NCBI RefSeq assembly: GCF_003259905.1
Contig: NZ_QLMG01000035.1
Location: 1-46,362, forward strand
DNA length: 46,362 bases
Direction: 5' to 3'
Source of the DNA: Salipiger aestuarii
GTDB lineage: Bacteria > Pseudomonadota > Alphaproteobacteria > Rhodobacterales > Rhodobacteraceae
Positions within the stretch are counted from its first letter, which is position 1. Each line of letters starts with the position of its first letter. Made by a program: the position numbers and the translations under genes. The notes under the pieces were generated by a model that had not been told where the DNA came from, did no database searches, and saw only the letters and a program-made list of their open reading frames with translations. This document shows positions 32,802-41,834 of the stretch, piece after piece.

Positions 32802-33496
32802 TCGGCAGCCCTCGCGTCCGCGTGGGTGGTATCGATGCGCCCGTCGGTCAGGCGAATCACCCTGTCACAGCGGTGTGCCAGCGCGGACGAATGCGTCACC
32901 AGCACCAGCGTCGCGCCGTGCCGGTCCCGCAGCCCGAACAGCATGTCCATGATCGCATCGCCGTTTGCACCGTCCAGGTTGCCGGTCGGCTCATCCGCCA
33001 GCAGCAAATGCGGACGCGGCGCGGCGGCGCGGGCCAGCGCCACCCGCTGCTGTTCGCCCCCTGACATTTGCGCCGGATAGTGATCGGCCCGATGCGCAAG
33101 GCCCATCGCCGCCAGTTCCGCATGCGCCCTGTCGAACGCATCCCTGTGTCCGGCCAGTTCCAGAGGAGTGGCGACATTTTCCAGCGCGGTCATGGTCGGG
33201 ATCAGATTGAAGCTTTGAAACACCACGCCCATATGATCGCGACGAAAGCGGGCAAGCTGGTCCTCGTCCATCGCGGTCAGGTCTTCGCCAAGCGCGGTCA
33301 CGCTGCCTGAACTTGCGTTTTCCAGGCCGCCCATCACCATCAGCAGCGACGACTTCCCGCTGCCGGATGGCCCGATCAGACCCAGAGTTTCGCCTTTTGC
33401 GACATCCAGCGTGATCCCGTGCAGGATTTCGACCATTCCGGCATTGCCGCGTAGGCTAAGAGTGACATCTTTCAGGGCAATGACGGGATCGGGCAT
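32798..33496 (-). CDS. ABC transporter ATP-binding protein (YbbA-like, LolD family)
   Basis: The 232-residue ATPase starts at ATG 33494-33496. Walker A is GPSGSGKSS, the signature MSGGEQQRVALARA, and Walker B LLLADEPTGNLD. The sequence after Walker B (GNLDGANGDAIMDM) is typical of MacB/LolD-type ATPases. The frame upstream to 33652 runs into the divergent esterase gene and is not used. It overlaps the permease by four bases and shares an intergenic region of only 19 bases with the divergent esterase. Confidence 0.93.
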   Translation of the reverse strand: MPDPVIALKDVTLSLRGNAGMVEILHGITLDVAKGETLGLIGPSGSGKSSLLMVMGGLENASSGSVTALGEDLTAMDEDQLARFRRDHMGVVFQSFNLIPTMTALENVATPLELAGHRDAFDRAHAELAAMGLAHRADHYPAQMSGGEQQRVALARAAAPRPHLLLADEPTGNLDGANGDAIMDMLFGLRDRHGATLVLVTHSSALAHRCDRVIRLTDGRIDTTHADARAAE

Positions 33497-33515
33497 AAAA
33501 GGGCTTCCGGGGATG

Positions 33516-34202
33516 ATGAATGTTATGTCGAGATATGGGGCCGGGGCGCGCGTCCACAAGTTACTGATGGCGTTGATCTGTGCAGGGTGCTTTGCAACGC
33601 CCCCTGCCGCAGCCGACGAGGTTAACCTTCTGGCGCTGGGCGACAGCCTCACGCAGGGCTACGGGCTGGTCGAAGGCGACGGGTTCGTGCCGCAACTGCA
33701 TGATTGGCTGCGGGAGCGCGGCCACGACGTGCGAATCGTGAACGGAGGCGTTTCGGGCGACACTACGGCTGGGGGACTGTCGCGGGCCGATTGGTCGCTG
33801 ACGCCGGACATCGACGGGATGATTCTGACGCTTGGCGGGAACGATTTGCTGCGTGGGCTCGATCCTTCGGTAACACAACGCAACCTGAACGGGATTTTGT
33901 CAGTGGCCGAAGCCAAGGGAGTCGAGGTTCTGCTGGTCGGGTTGCGGGCGCCGGGCAACTACGGCCCTGCGTACAAGGCGGCCTTTGATGCGATCTATCC
34001 GGATATCGCCAAGGCACGGGCTGTCCCGCTCTATCCCGACTTCTTTGCCGGGATTCTGCCAGAAGGCGGCACGCCAAGCGATGCGAAGGACTTGATGCAA
34101 CAGGACGGGATCCACCCCAATGCAGCCGGCGTCGCGCTGATTGTCGAGGCGATCGGCCCAACAATCGAACAGCTTATCGCGAGGATAGAAAGCGGGGGCT
34201 GA
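33516..34202 (+). CDS. TesA-like SGNH esterase/arylesterase
   Basis: The protein of about 228 residues has a signal peptide (LLMALICAGCFATPPAAAD) followed by the SGNH blocks: LALGDSLTQGYGL (catalytic Ser), GVSGDTTAGG (Gly), LTLGGNDLLRG (Asn) and DGIHPNAAG (Asp and His). Family members are periplasmic lysophospholipase/thioesterase/arylesterases like TesA. Several ATG codons lie at 33513, 33516 and 33525; 33516 is a compromise and all give a signal peptide. The divergent ybbAP-like pair repeats the arrangement known in other bacteria. Its stop is 9 bases from the convergent small membrane gene. Confidence 0.9.
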   Translation: MNVMSRYGAGARVHKLLMALICAGCFATPPAAADEVNLLALGDSLTQGYGLVEGDGFVPQLHDWLRERGHDVRIVNGGVSGDTTAGGLSRADWSLTPDIDGMILTLGGNDLLRGLDPSVTQRNLNGILSVAEAKGVEVLLVGLRAPGNYGPAYKAAFDAIYPDIAKARAVPLYPDFFAGILPEGGTPSDAKDLMQQDGIHPNAAGVALIVEAIGPTIEQLIARIESGG

Positions 34203-34211
34203 CCTTTTGAT

Positions 34212-34427
34212 CTACTGCGGAGCGTCGGCGGCCTGGGAATCGGCGCGCAACATGGCGCGCAGCATGCTGCGCACGGCGCAAACAGCAAAGGGCAACAGCC
34301 CGAAGCCAAGCGCGGTTCCAAGATACAGCATCGCTGCATCAAAAGGTGTCAGGCCCGCAAAAAGCCATCCGACGATTGCCGCGAAAAAGCCCAGAGCGCT
34401 GCCAGCCAGAAGTGCGATGATCACCAT
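34212..34427 (-). CDS. Small two-helix membrane protein, function unknown
   Basis: The 71-residue protein starts at ATG 34425-34427 behind AGGAGAGG, a strong ribosome-binding site. Two hydrophobic helices (about 2-24 and 28-50, VIIALLAGSALGFFAAIVGW and LYLGTALGFGLLPFAVCAV) are followed by a basic, soluble tail. I do not recognise the family. An alternative start at 34478 adds 17 residues without a comparable site. In 34428-34610 only a short AT-rich promoter-like stretch and a 5-bp inverted repeat are seen. Confidence 0.65.
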   Translation of the reverse strand: MVIIALLAGSALGFFAAIVGWLFAGLTPFDAAMLYLGTALGFGLLPFAVCAVRSMLRAMLRADSQAADAPQ

Positions 34428-34610
34428 TTCAGCCTCTCCTATGCTTACCATAGTGCACCCTAAAATCCTAAAAAACAATTAATCGCCGTAAAATTCGGCG
34501 CGATTGTGACAAAGAGGCAGCAACAAGGAAGCTTTAGGCCGGAAATTCGACGAAACTGCGGCTGTCGCGGTTAACGACGCGCAAAGGCTGCACGCCGAAA
34601 GTCGGTTACA

Positions 34611-35171
34611 TCAGATGACCTTGACCGGGGTCCCCAAGGGCACCCTTTGATAAAGGTCCATGACATGTTCATTGAGCATCCGGATGCACCCGCTCGATAC
34701 CGACTGGCCTATGGATTCTGGCGCGGTAGTACCGTGAATGCGAAAGAAGGTGTCGCGCCCGTTCTGGAACAGGTACAGCGCCCGCGCGCCCAACGGGTTG
34801 GTCGGCCCGCCGGGCTGGACATAATCGTTGTCCTTGAACTTGCCGTAGCTGCCGGGGTCGCGACTGATCATATCTTCGGTCGGGCGCCACGTTGGCCATT
34901 CCTTCTTGACCTGAATGACCGCATCGCCGGTGAATTCCAGGCCGGCCTTGCCGACGCCCACACCGTAGCGGATCGCCTGGCCAGGGGCGTTGACATAGTA
35001 AAGGAAATGCGCACGCGGCAGAATAAGGATCTGACCAGGAGCGAGATCCTGCTTGATCCGTACCTGCTGCGGTCTGAACTTTGGCGCCACCTCATAAGCG
35101 AGAACCGGGGAGGCGGACGCGATGGCGGCACTGGCGGCCGCAGTGAGGGCGAATTGTCGGCGGGTGATCAT
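34611..35171 (-). CDS. L,D-transpeptidase (YkuD family), Tat-exported
   Basis: The 186-residue protein has a twin-arginine signal (TRRQFALTAAASAAIASAS, cleaved after the Ala of VLA). The YkuD domain carries the catalytic H146 (RIHGTTAPESIGQSVSSG) and the nucleophile C162 in SSGCIRML. Such enzymes form 3-3 crosslinks in peptidoglycan or attach proteins to it. It stands alone, divergent from nothing close. Confidence 0.93.
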   Translation of the reverse strand: MITRRQFALTAAASAAIASASPVLAYEVAPKFRPQQVRIKQDLAPGQILILPRAHFLYYVNAPGQAIRYGVGVGKAGLEFTGDAVIQVKKEWPTWRPTEDMISRDPGSYGKFKDNDYVQPGGPTNPLGARALYLFQNGRDTFFRIHGTTAPESIGQSVSSGCIRMLNEHVMDLYQRVPLGTPVKVI

Positions 35172-35708
35172 CTGAAAACTCGGACTCCTTGGGTAGCTGC
35201 AAATGTATCTTGTTCAGGGGTAACGCGAAAGCGATGCATCGTTTCCCCCGAACAGTGTCACGATGGCGTGCAGGATGCGTATATTCTGCATGGTATGTGA
35301 ACCGGTCAACCGGGTCCACAAGGCTGGATTGGGTCCGGTCAAGTATCTGGAGGCCGCAAAGGTGTGCATATAAAGACACATGGAGTCGATGCCACGACGC
35401 ACAAACAGCAATTCGTGGCGCTGAAATCGCGTTGCCCGCCGATTGATTATGCCTTCTGTTGCTCCATTTGGGCGATGGTGCCGGAGCATCCCGGGTGGCC
35501 CGATCGCTTAGCGTGCAGGCCGAGACTGGTGGCGCCAAGATCCTGACGCGCGCCGAGGTCGTGTCGGGATAGAAGATTGGGGATCTTCGGGCGCGAACTC
35601 TATCCGCAGTGCAGAGCACGCGCTGGCGACCGGTTGCATTGCCGATTGGGGCAGGCTCGACGCTCGCGACCGCTTGACAACCCTGCCATTTGCGCTTTTC
35701 CGAGCGGG
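35172..35708. other. Gene-free stretch of about 540 bases
   Basis: Open frames here are short, overlap on several strands and have no convincing ribosome-binding site or family match. The stretch should hold the promoter of the transpeptidase gene on its left and the end of the MotE-like operon on its right. No strong terminator hairpin was found. Confidence 0.5.
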
Positions 35709-36464
35709 TCATTCCCGCGGCGCGTTGGCGTTGCGTCCTGCGAGCATGGCGCTGATCGTATAGGCAGTTGCGGGCGTCAGCCCGGCCATGATTGCTGCCG
35801 CAGCATCGGGCCGCATCCGCCCAAGGAATCCGGCGGCGAAGTCCGGTGCCATTTCTTCAAAAAGGGCAGCGGCCTGGCGGGGTTTCATCGACGCATAGAC
35901 CTGTGTCAGCCGATCAACGTCATCCTCGGCAGCAGTCCTAGCGACGGCGAGGGTCGAGCGCAGCTTCATCTCGGCCTCTTCCATCGCGACCATCTTACGC
36001 TCGATTTCTTGTTCGGCGAGCGATAAGGCCTGTATCCGCGTTTCGATCTCTGCTTCTCGTTTGGCGACCCGCTCTTCGCGGGCCTTCAGAGCCACCAGAA
36101 CCGGGGCAATGTCTTCCTCAGCGGTACAGACCGCCACGCTTCCGCCAGGTGGCTGCGAGTCCTTGGGGGTCGCCTCTGCGCCACGTGACGCGGCATTGGT
36201 TTCAAGCGCGACAGCTTCCGTGGCCTGAATGGCCACCCGTGTCAGAGCTGACGCAATAAGCAATCCTCCGATAACGGCGAGAACGCCTTTGCCGCGTCGG
36301 CGCTTGGGTTTCCTGGCATTGGCAGCGGTGGTCTTACGAGCCGGCGCGCGCGACTGCGCCGGCTTGGCGGGTGCATCTTTCGCTTTGCTTTGGTCACGCG
36401 GACTGTCTGTCGGGGCAGTTTCTTCCGCCTTGTTCGGCGTTGTTTTTCGGAAGAACGAAATCAT
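35709..36464 (-). CDS. MotE-like flagellar protein (MgtE-N-like domain)
   Basis: The 251-residue protein has a long basic, Lys/Pro-rich cytoplasmic tail (1-58), one membrane helix (about 60-82, GVLAVIGGLLIASALTRVAI), a coiled coil (about 118-190, EERVAKREAEIETRIQALSL) and a C-terminal MgtE-N-like helical domain with YASMKPRQAAALFEEMAPDF and FLGRMRPDAAAAIMAG. This is the architecture of MotE, the periplasmic chaperone of MotC in alphaproteobacterial motors. It is last in the fliL operon, overlapping the preceding gene by four bases. Confidence 0.82.
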   Translation of the reverse strand: MISFFRKTTPNKAEETAPTDSPRDQSKAKDAPAKPAQSRAPARKTTAANARKPKRRRGKGVLAVIGGLLIASALTRVAIQATEAVALETNAASRGAEATPKDSQPPGGSVAVCTAEEDIAPVLVALKAREERVAKREAEIETRIQALSLAEQEIERKMVAMEEAEMKLRSTLAVARTAAEDDVDRLTQVYASMKPRQAAALFEEMAPDFAAGFLGRMRPDAAAAIMAGLTPATAYTISAMLAGRNANAPRE

Positions 36465-36820
36465 CGGGAGGCTCCAGGGTGCCGAAAGAACATCGGTTCT
36501 CCTCCCCCGGCTGCTTGCTTCGGCGGCGTTTCGTCACCCGGCAAATCATGCATCGACGCCAGCATGAGTTCCAGCCGCTTCGCTGCATCCTCGGCCCGCT
36601 TGGTCAGGGTCTCAAGCGTGGCGCTGGACTCGCCCGCGGTTACCTGCGCGGCATCCAGTGTCCTTGTCAGGTCATCGACCTGAGCTGAAAGCAGCGCAAC
36701 CGCCCCGCCCACGCCGTTCTCCAGATCGGTGAATTTCGATAGTCTCCGCGACAACACGAAACAATAAAAGCCGGCACCGAGAGCCCCGGCGGCGAGCAGG
36801 ATATCGGCAATGAATTCCAT
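36461..36820 (-). CDS. Flagellar-locus membrane coiled-coil protein
   Basis: The 119-residue protein has one N-terminal membrane helix (about 4-24, IADILLAAGALGAGFYCFVL) followed by a coiled coil (about 28-90) and a Gly/Pro tail. It lies between fliL (10 bases before it) and the MotE-like gene (overlapping by four). I know of similar uncharacterised proteins at this place in other Rhodobacteraceae. Its role in the flagellum is inferred from position only. Confidence 0.6.
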   Translation of the reverse strand: MEFIADILLAAGALGAGFYCFVLSRRLSKFTDLENGVGGAVALLSAQVDDLTRTLDAAQVTAGESSATLETLTKRAEDAAKRLELMLASMHDLPGDETPPKQAAGGGEPMFFRHPGASR

Positions 36821-36830
36821 TCCAGTCCCC

Positions 36831-37430
36831 TCAGTTCAACACGAATTCCATGATCAAGAGGTCACGCACGCGGTTCTCGCCGGTGACCATCTGAATGCGT
36901 CGCAGCATCTGCGACCGGATTTTTATGAGTGCGCCGGAGGCCTCGATGTCCGAAGGCGCCAGCGCGCGAAGATAGTTGTTCAGAACGTCCATCACCCTGG
37001 GTTGAAGGCTTTCGACATCGGCCACCGCGGTAGGAACGACCTCCAGGCTCGCCTGGAAGCGCAGGTGATTCATGCTGCTACCGGCCCCCATGGAAACGAC
37101 CAGCTGAGGCAGTTCGACAAATGCCACCGAGCCGGCGGTGGTCACGGGCGATACCCCGGTTGCCGCGCCGTGATCGTCGGTGGCATGACTGCCGGTCGCA
37201 TGTCCTTCACCACCGGACTCGCGCCCGGCGCCGACCGAATCGCTACCGGCCCCGGCAGCGTGCTCTTCCCCGGCTCCACCCGCGCCAAAGGGCAGTAGTC
37301 CGGAGAACGCAGCGAAAAAACCGCCAGCTCCACCCGCCAGGGCAAGGGCGATACCGATGACAAGCGGTAGCTTGGAAGATTTTCTTGCCGCGTTTTCCCC
37401 ATTGGGAACGTCGGCTGTGGCATCCGTCAT
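36831..37430 (-). CDS. fliL: Flagellar basal body-associated protein FliL
   Basis: The 199-residue protein has a short cytoplasmic tail, a membrane helix (about 22-46, LPLVIGIALALAGGAGGFFA), a Gly/His/Ser-rich linker (50-98) and a C-terminal FliL domain (FVELPQLVVSMG, LRFQASLEVVP, LNNYLRALAPSDIEASG, ending RDLLIMEFVLN). FliL surrounds the stator and supports torque. It diverges from fliF, with a CtrA-type box between them, and heads the leftward arm. Confidence 0.93.
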   Translation of the reverse strand: MTDATADVPNGENAARKSSKLPLVIGIALALAGGAGGFFAAFSGLLPFGAGGAGEEHAAGAGSDSVGAGRESGGEGHATGSHATDDHGAATGVSPVTTAGSVAFVELPQLVVSMGAGSSMNHLRFQASLEVVPTAVADVESLQPRVMDVLNNYLRALAPSDIEASGALIKIRSQMLRRIQMVTGENRVRDLLIMEFVLN

Positions 37431-37475
37431 GGCTGACCTCTTCTTCGAACTACAGAGGTTATAGCTGGTCAGGGA

Positions 37476-37490
37476 CTAACCGATTGTTAA
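37476..37490. promoter_or_regulatory. CtrA-type binding box between fliL and fliF
   Basis: CTAA-CCGATTG-TTAA matches the CtrA consensus TTAA-N7-TTAA with one mismatch. It lies in the 116-base divergent region, 46 bases from the fliL start and 57 from the fliF start. CtrA controls flagellar genes in many Rhodobacteraceae. No sigma-54 motif was seen here. Confidence 0.65.
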
Positions 37491-37546
37491 GCCTGATGCC
37501 GCAAAGATGCAGCTACCGAGCAGAACGGTCGGAACGGAGGTTGGTC

Positions 37547-39181
37547 TTGCAGCAGATCGCACAAATTTGGGATGGTCTTGGCGCGCGGCGCAGGCTCATT
37601 GTTATAGGCGCGACCCTGGCGGTGGTTCTCGCGGTCCTGGGAATGGGCCGCATGGCGTCGTCGCCATCGCTTACACTCTTATACGCGGGCCTTGAAAACG
37701 GCGCTGCGGGCGAGGTGGTCGAAGCGCTGGAAGCGCGGGGTGTACCCTATGAGGTACGGGGGGGCGCGATTTTCGTGCCCGACACGCAGCGCGATGCGTT
37801 GCGCATGACGCTTGCGAGCGAGGGATTGCCCGCCAATTCCAACCAGGGATACGAGCTTCTCGACACTTTGACGGGGTTCGGCACCACGTCTCAGATGTTT
37901 GATGCAGCCTACTGGCGTGCAAAGGAAGGAGAGTTGGCTCGAACGATCGTTGCGAATCCCTGGATTGCGACGGCGCGGGTGCACCTTGCGAACTCCTCCG
38001 CGAATCCGTTTCAGCGAGACGTGACGCCGACCGCCTCGATCTCGGTTTCTACCACGGGCGAGATGGTTTCGCCGGCGCAGGCGCGAGCGCTCAAGTACCT
38101 TGTGGCCTCCGCAGTGCCTGGTCTCGTTCCCGATGAGGTTGCGGTGATTGACGGGCAGGGCGGTCTGATCGGTGCTGATGATGAAACCGGTGGCACCCAG
38201 TCCGCCGAGGATCGCGCCGCCGCGTTGCGCGAACGCGTGCAACGACTCGTCGAGGCACGCGTGGGGCAGGGGAATGCGGTGGTCGAAATCAGCGTCGACA
38301 CCGTAACTGAAAGTGAAACGATTCGTCAGCGGCAGTTCGATCCCGAGGGCCGCGTTGTTATCTCTACCGACACCGAAGAGAATACGAGTTCATCAAAAGA
38401 GGCCGGCGGAGGCGGCGATGTCACCGTTGCGTCCAATTTGCCTGCCGGGGATGCCGGAGCAGGAGGCGATTCTTCGTCCAGCTCGGAAAACGAAACGCGT
38501 GAACGGATCAACTACGAAGTGTCCGAGACCACGCGCGAGATCACCCGCGTCCCGGGGGCAGTCAAGCGTCTGACCGTTGCGGTTTTGGTAAATGGGACGT
38601 TCGATACCGCAGCAGACGGTACGCAGACCTTTGTCCCGCTTCCCGATGTCGAGCTGGCGGCGTTGAACGATCTGGTCGCCTCGGCGGTCGGCTTCGAAGA
38701 AGAGCGCGGCGATCAGATCACTATCCGGTCCATGCCTTTCGAGCGCCCCGAGGGTCTGGGTACCGGGCCGATCGAACCTGGCTGGTTCGCCATGGCTCTT
38801 GACCCGATGACGCTGATCAAGATCGGTGCGCTTGCCCTTGTTGCGCTGGTGCTGGGGCTGTTTGTTGTCCGGCCGATTCTCACGGGTTCCGGTCAAGCGG
38901 CTCTTGCAGGCGCGAGCGACAACGCGCTGGCGCTTTCCGGAACCGACTTCGAAACGGGTCAGGCCCTTGACGGTGAGATTTCGTCGGGCGGCGACGACGA
39001 TTTTGCGCCGCTTGAAACGCTGGGCGGAGGCGAGGGTTTTGGCGGCATGGGGATGGTCGATTTCGACTCTCCGGCCAACGAGGACCCGGTGGACCGACTG
39101 CGCAACCTGATCGAAGAGCGCAAGACTGAGACCGTCGAAATCCTTCGTAGCTGGCTTGACGAGAAGGAGGAGGCGAAATGA
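37547..39181 (+). CDS. fliF: Flagellar MS-ring protein FliF
   Basis: The 544-residue protein forms the MS ring in the inner membrane. The first membrane helix is about residues 16-33, the YscJ/FliF ring-building segments follow (LLYAGLENGAAGEVVEALEA; ARVHLANSSANPFQRD), then an acidic Ser/Gly-rich loop near 275-325, a second membrane helix at about 423-441, and a C-terminal FliG-binding end (DPVDRLRNLIEERKTETVEI). I chose TTG 37547 because GGAGG ends six bases upstream; the longer frame overlaps fliL antisense. ATGA couples it to fliH. Confidence 0.93.
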   Translation: MQQIAQIWDGLGARRRLIVIGATLAVVLAVLGMGRMASSPSLTLLYAGLENGAAGEVVEALEARGVPYEVRGGAIFVPDTQRDALRMTLASEGLPANSNQGYELLDTLTGFGTTSQMFDAAYWRAKEGELARTIVANPWIATARVHLANSSANPFQRDVTPTASISVSTTGEMVSPAQARALKYLVASAVPGLVPDEVAVIDGQGGLIGADDETGGTQSAEDRAAALRERVQRLVEARVGQGNAVVEISVDTVTESETIRQRQFDPEGRVVISTDTEENTSSSKEAGGGGDVTVASNLPAGDAGAGGDSSSSSENETRERINYEVSETTREITRVPGAVKRLTVAVLVNGTFDTAADGTQTFVPLPDVELAALNDLVASAVGFEEERGDQITIRSMPFERPEGLGTGPIEPGWFAMALDPMTLIKIGALALVALVLGLFVVRPILTGSGQAALAGASDNALALSGTDFETGQALDGEISSGGDDDFAPLETLGGGEGFGGMGMVDFDSPANEDPVDRLRNLIEERKTETVEILRSWLDEKEEAK

Positions 39182-39783
39182 CCGGACTTGCGGAAGTTCT
39201 CGAAGATTTTGGAATGGTGAAAGCCCAGCCTCAGCACATGCCCGTGATGCACGACGACGGCGAGCTGGAATCCGCCAGGCTCGAATCGTTCGAAAGCGGC
39301 TACAAGGCGGGCTGGGACGATGCGATCAAGGCGCAAACCGATGATCAAGCGCGGGTGGCAAGCGATTTCGCCCAGAACTTGCAGGATCTGTCGTTCACCT
39401 ATCACGAAGCCTACGGCCAGGTGCTAAGCGGTATTTCGCCCTTGCTCGAGGACGTGGTCGGCAAATTGCTTCCGGCGATGCTGCGCGAGACGCTCGGGCT
39501 GCAGATCTCGGAGCAGTTGCACGCGATGGCGCGCGAGGTCGGAACACTCGACGTGGTGATCGCTGTGGCGCCGGGCCATGCCGAACGGGTGGAGCCGATG
39601 CTGGACCCGGAAATCGGGTTTCCGTTGTCGCTGATCGAAGACGAAACCCTGGCCGCGGGCCAGGCCGACATCCGTTTCGGGGAAACAGAAAAACAGATCG
39701 ACCTCGGCGGACTTGTCGAGGACGTGGCGAGGGCCGTGCAGGGCTTCGTGCATGACAACCGGAGAAAGACCGCACATGGATGA
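39178..39783 (+). CDS. fliH: FliH-like flagellar export accessory protein
   Basis: The 201-residue soluble protein lies between fliF and fliN, where the export-ATPase regulator FliH is expected. It has an N-terminal Asp/Glu-rich tail, ESFESGYKAGWDDAIKAQTD in the middle, which is a FliH-like Gly-containing segment, and a C-terminal domain with the acidic/hydrophobic pattern GQADIRFGETEKQIDLGGLV. Similarity to FliH is low in this group, so part of the call is positional. It overlaps fliF by four bases and fliN by eight. FliI is not in the window. Confidence 0.75.
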   Translation: MTGLAEVLEDFGMVKAQPQHMPVMHDDGELESARLESFESGYKAGWDDAIKAQTDDQARVASDFAQNLQDLSFTYHEAYGQVLSGISPLLEDVVGKLLPAMLRETLGLQISEQLHAMAREVGTLDVVIAVAPGHAERVEPMLDPEIGFPLSLIEDETLAAGQADIRFGETEKQIDLGGLVEDVARAVQGFVHDNRRKTAHG

Positions 39784-40063
39784 TCAGACCGAAGCTGCGC
39801 GCAGCGAAGCGGCGACGCCGTTTACCTCTGTCCCGATTGAAATCACCGTCTCGGTCGGTCGGGCCAGGCCGTTGGTGCGGGATCTGCTGAAACTTGGGGA
39901 AGGCTCTGTGCTGACCCTCGACAAGCGGCTGGAGGACCCGGTGGAGCTTTATGTCGGTGACCGTCTGATCGGCATCGGCGCTCTTGAGGTGCTGGAAGGG
40001 GGTGAGAACGGCCAACTCGCCGTGAGACTCACCGAGGTAATTGACCTCAAGAAACCGTCCTGA
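39776..40063 (+). CDS. fliN: Flagellar motor switch protein FliN
   Basis: The 95-residue protein is a single SpoA/FliN domain: VPIEITVSVGRARPLVRDLL, KLGEGSVLTLDKRLEDPVEL, YVGDRLIGIGALEVLE and the C-terminal LAVRLTEVID. FliN forms the bottom of the C-ring and docks FliH. The start at ATG 39776 overlaps fliH by eight bases. FliG and FliM are not nearby. Confidence 0.93.
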   Translation: MDDQTEAARSEAATPFTSVPIEITVSVGRARPLVRDLLKLGEGSVLTLDKRLEDPVELYVGDRLIGIGALEVLEGGENGQLAVRLTEVIDLKKPS

Positions 40064-40066
40064 CCA

Positions 40067-40795
40067 ATGCGTCTGATGTCACTTCTCGCTGCGGTGGTGC
40101 TTTTCGGCATCGCCGGGCCTGCCGCTGCGCAGGAGCTTACGCTCGATCTCGGGGCGGGGAATTCCGTTACCGCAGCCAGCATTCAGCTGATCGCGTTGAT
40201 CACGTTGCTGAGCCTGGCGCCCGGCATCGCGATCATGATCACCTGTTTTCCGTTCCTGGTGACGGTGTTGTCGATCCTGCGCCAGGCGGTCGGGCTTCAA
40301 CAATCGCCGCCCAACATGCTGATCGTAAGCCTTGCGCTGTTCCTGACCTACTATGTGATGGAGCCAACCTTCACCGCTGCGTGGGAAAACGGACTGCAGC
40401 CGCTGGTCGAAGAGCAGATCGACATCGAACAGGCCGTGCCCCTTACGCTTGAACCGTTTCGCGGATTCATGGCTGGTCGGACCGATCCCAATACCTTCGC
40501 CAGTATGGCGGACCTCAGGCCCGACGCCCGTGGCACGGCGCTTTCCCCCGAGGCACCGCTTTCCGTTCTGATCCCCAGCTTCATGTTGTCCGAGGTGGCG
40601 CGGGCCTTTCAGGTCGGTTTCCTGATCTTCCTGCCCTTCCTGATCATCGACCTCGTGGTGGCGGCGGTGTTGATGTCGATGGGGATGATGATGGTCCCGC
40701 CTGCGATCGTATCGCTGCCATTCAAGCTGGCATTTTTCGTCGTGGCCGACGGTTGGTCACTGCTCGCCGCGGCGCTGGTGCGAAGCTATTTCTGA
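40067..40795 (+). CDS. fliP: Flagellar export gate protein FliP
   Basis: The 242-residue protein has a cleavable signal (LMSLLAAVVLFGIAGPAAAQ) followed by the FliP core: ITLLSLAPGIAIMITCFPFL, TVLSILRQAVGLQQSPPNML and the last helices FLIFLPFLIIDLVVAAVLMS, MGMMMVPP and LPFKLAFFVVADGW. FliP builds the export gate with FliQ and FliR. It begins three bases after fliN; no fliO lies between them. The flagellar run ends here at a convergent tRNA-modification gene. Confidence 0.95.
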   Translation: MRLMSLLAAVVLFGIAGPAAAQELTLDLGAGNSVTAASIQLIALITLLSLAPGIAIMITCFPFLVTVLSILRQAVGLQQSPPNMLIVSLALFLTYYVMEPTFTAAWENGLQPLVEEQIDIEQAVPLTLEPFRGFMAGRTDPNTFASMADLRPDARGTALSPEAPLSVLIPSFMLSEVARAFQVGFLIFLPFLIIDLVVAAVLMSMGMMMVPPAIVSLPFKLAFFVVADGWSLLAAALVRSYF

Positions 40796-40817
40796 TGGGC
40801 GCCCTGCGCGATCAACG

Positions 40818-41762
40818 TCAGGGAGCCGGGTGTTTTCGGGGGGCGGGATCTTCTGGAATGTCCGCATGCAGATGGCGTTCTCCGCGTGACCGGGCAAGAC
40901 CGATCTGTCTTTGCCGTTCACGGAACCTGGCCTTGTCGTTTTCCGAGTTTTCGGTGGTGCAGTGATGGCACGAAACGCCATGCTCGTACTCTGGGCGCTC
41001 GCGATCCGCAGGCAGGATCGGTCGGCGGCAGGCATGGCACAGCAGGTGCGGCCCCTCACGCAGGCCGTGCCCGACGGACACCCGGCCATCGAACACAAAA
41101 CAGTCGCCCTCCCAGGCGCTCTCGTCCTCAGGCGTTTCTTCCAGATATTTCAGGATGCCACCCTTGAGATGGTAAACCTCGGCCACCCCCTGCCCAAGCA
41201 ACCAGTTGGTCGATTTTTCGCACCGGATCCCGCCGGTGCAGAACATCGCAATACGCTTGTTGTGAAACCGGTCGCGGTTCGCCTCCCACCAGGCCGGAAA
41301 ATCGCGGAAACTGTCTGTCTGCGGTTCGACGGCGCCCTGGAAGGTTCCGATCGCTGTTTCATACGCGTTGCGCGTGTCGATCACCGCCACATCCGGCGAG
41401 CGGATCAGCGCATTCCAGTCGGCGGGCGCGACGTAATGGCCCACACTGGCGCGGGGGTCGACATCGGGTTGCCCCATCGTGACGATCTCGCGTTTCAGGC
41501 GCACCTTCATCCGCGCAAAAGGCCGTTCCCGCGCGGTTGACAGCTTCCAGTCAATAGCGGCGCAACCTGGCAGGGCGCGAATATGCGCAAGAACGGCGTC
41601 GATTCCCGCGCGGGGTCCGGCGACGGTGCCGTTGATGCCCTCGTCCGCGAGCAGCAGCGTACCGGTCACGGCACCGCTGCGGCAGCAGTCCAGCAGCGGC
41701 CCCTGCAACGCGGCGGGATCGTCGAAGCGGGTGAAGTGATAGAGCGCGCAAACGGTAAACAT
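40818..41762 (-). CDS. trhO: tRNA uridine(34) hydroxylase TrhO (rhodanese family)
   Basis: The 314-residue protein has an N-terminal acylphosphatase-like domain ([28 protein letters not shown]) and a rhodanese domain with the active-site loop [13 protein letters not shown], holding C175 and C181. It then has a Cys/His-rich tail ([16 protein letters not shown]). TrhO makes 5-hydroxyuridine at position 34 of tRNA from molecular oxygen. The start at 41760-41762 fits the family. It converges on fliP with 22 bases between. Confidence 0.93.
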   Translation of the reverse strand: MFTVCALYHFTRFDDPAALQGPLLDCCRSGAVTGTLLLADEGINGTVAGPRAGIDAVLAHIRALPGCAAIDWKLSTARERPFARMKVRLKREIVTMGQPDVDPRASVGHYVAPADWNALIRSPDVAVIDTRNAYETAIGTFQGAVEPQTDSFRDFPAWWEANRDRFHNKRIAMFCTGGIRCEKSTNWLLGQGVAEVYHLKGGILKYLEETPEDESAWEGDCFVFDGRVSVGHGLREGPHLLCHACRRPILPADRERPEYEHGVSCHHCTTENSENDKARFRERQRQIGLARSRGERHLHADIPEDPAPRKHPAP

Positions 41763-41834
41763 GGGCGCGGATTTACGCCTTGCATCGTCTCGGGGCAAGC
41801 AGGAGGATCGCCGCACCCCCATCGGAGATCCGCC

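Noticed and set aside
35214-35489. 91-codon minus-strand frame in the gap before the MotE-like gene
   Set aside because: No ribosome-binding site, no recognisable motif and overlapping open frames on the other strand.
36229-36567. 112-codon plus-strand frame antisense to the MotE-like gene
   Set aside because: Overlaps two genes with clear membrane/coiled-coil structure on the opposite strand; no independent support.
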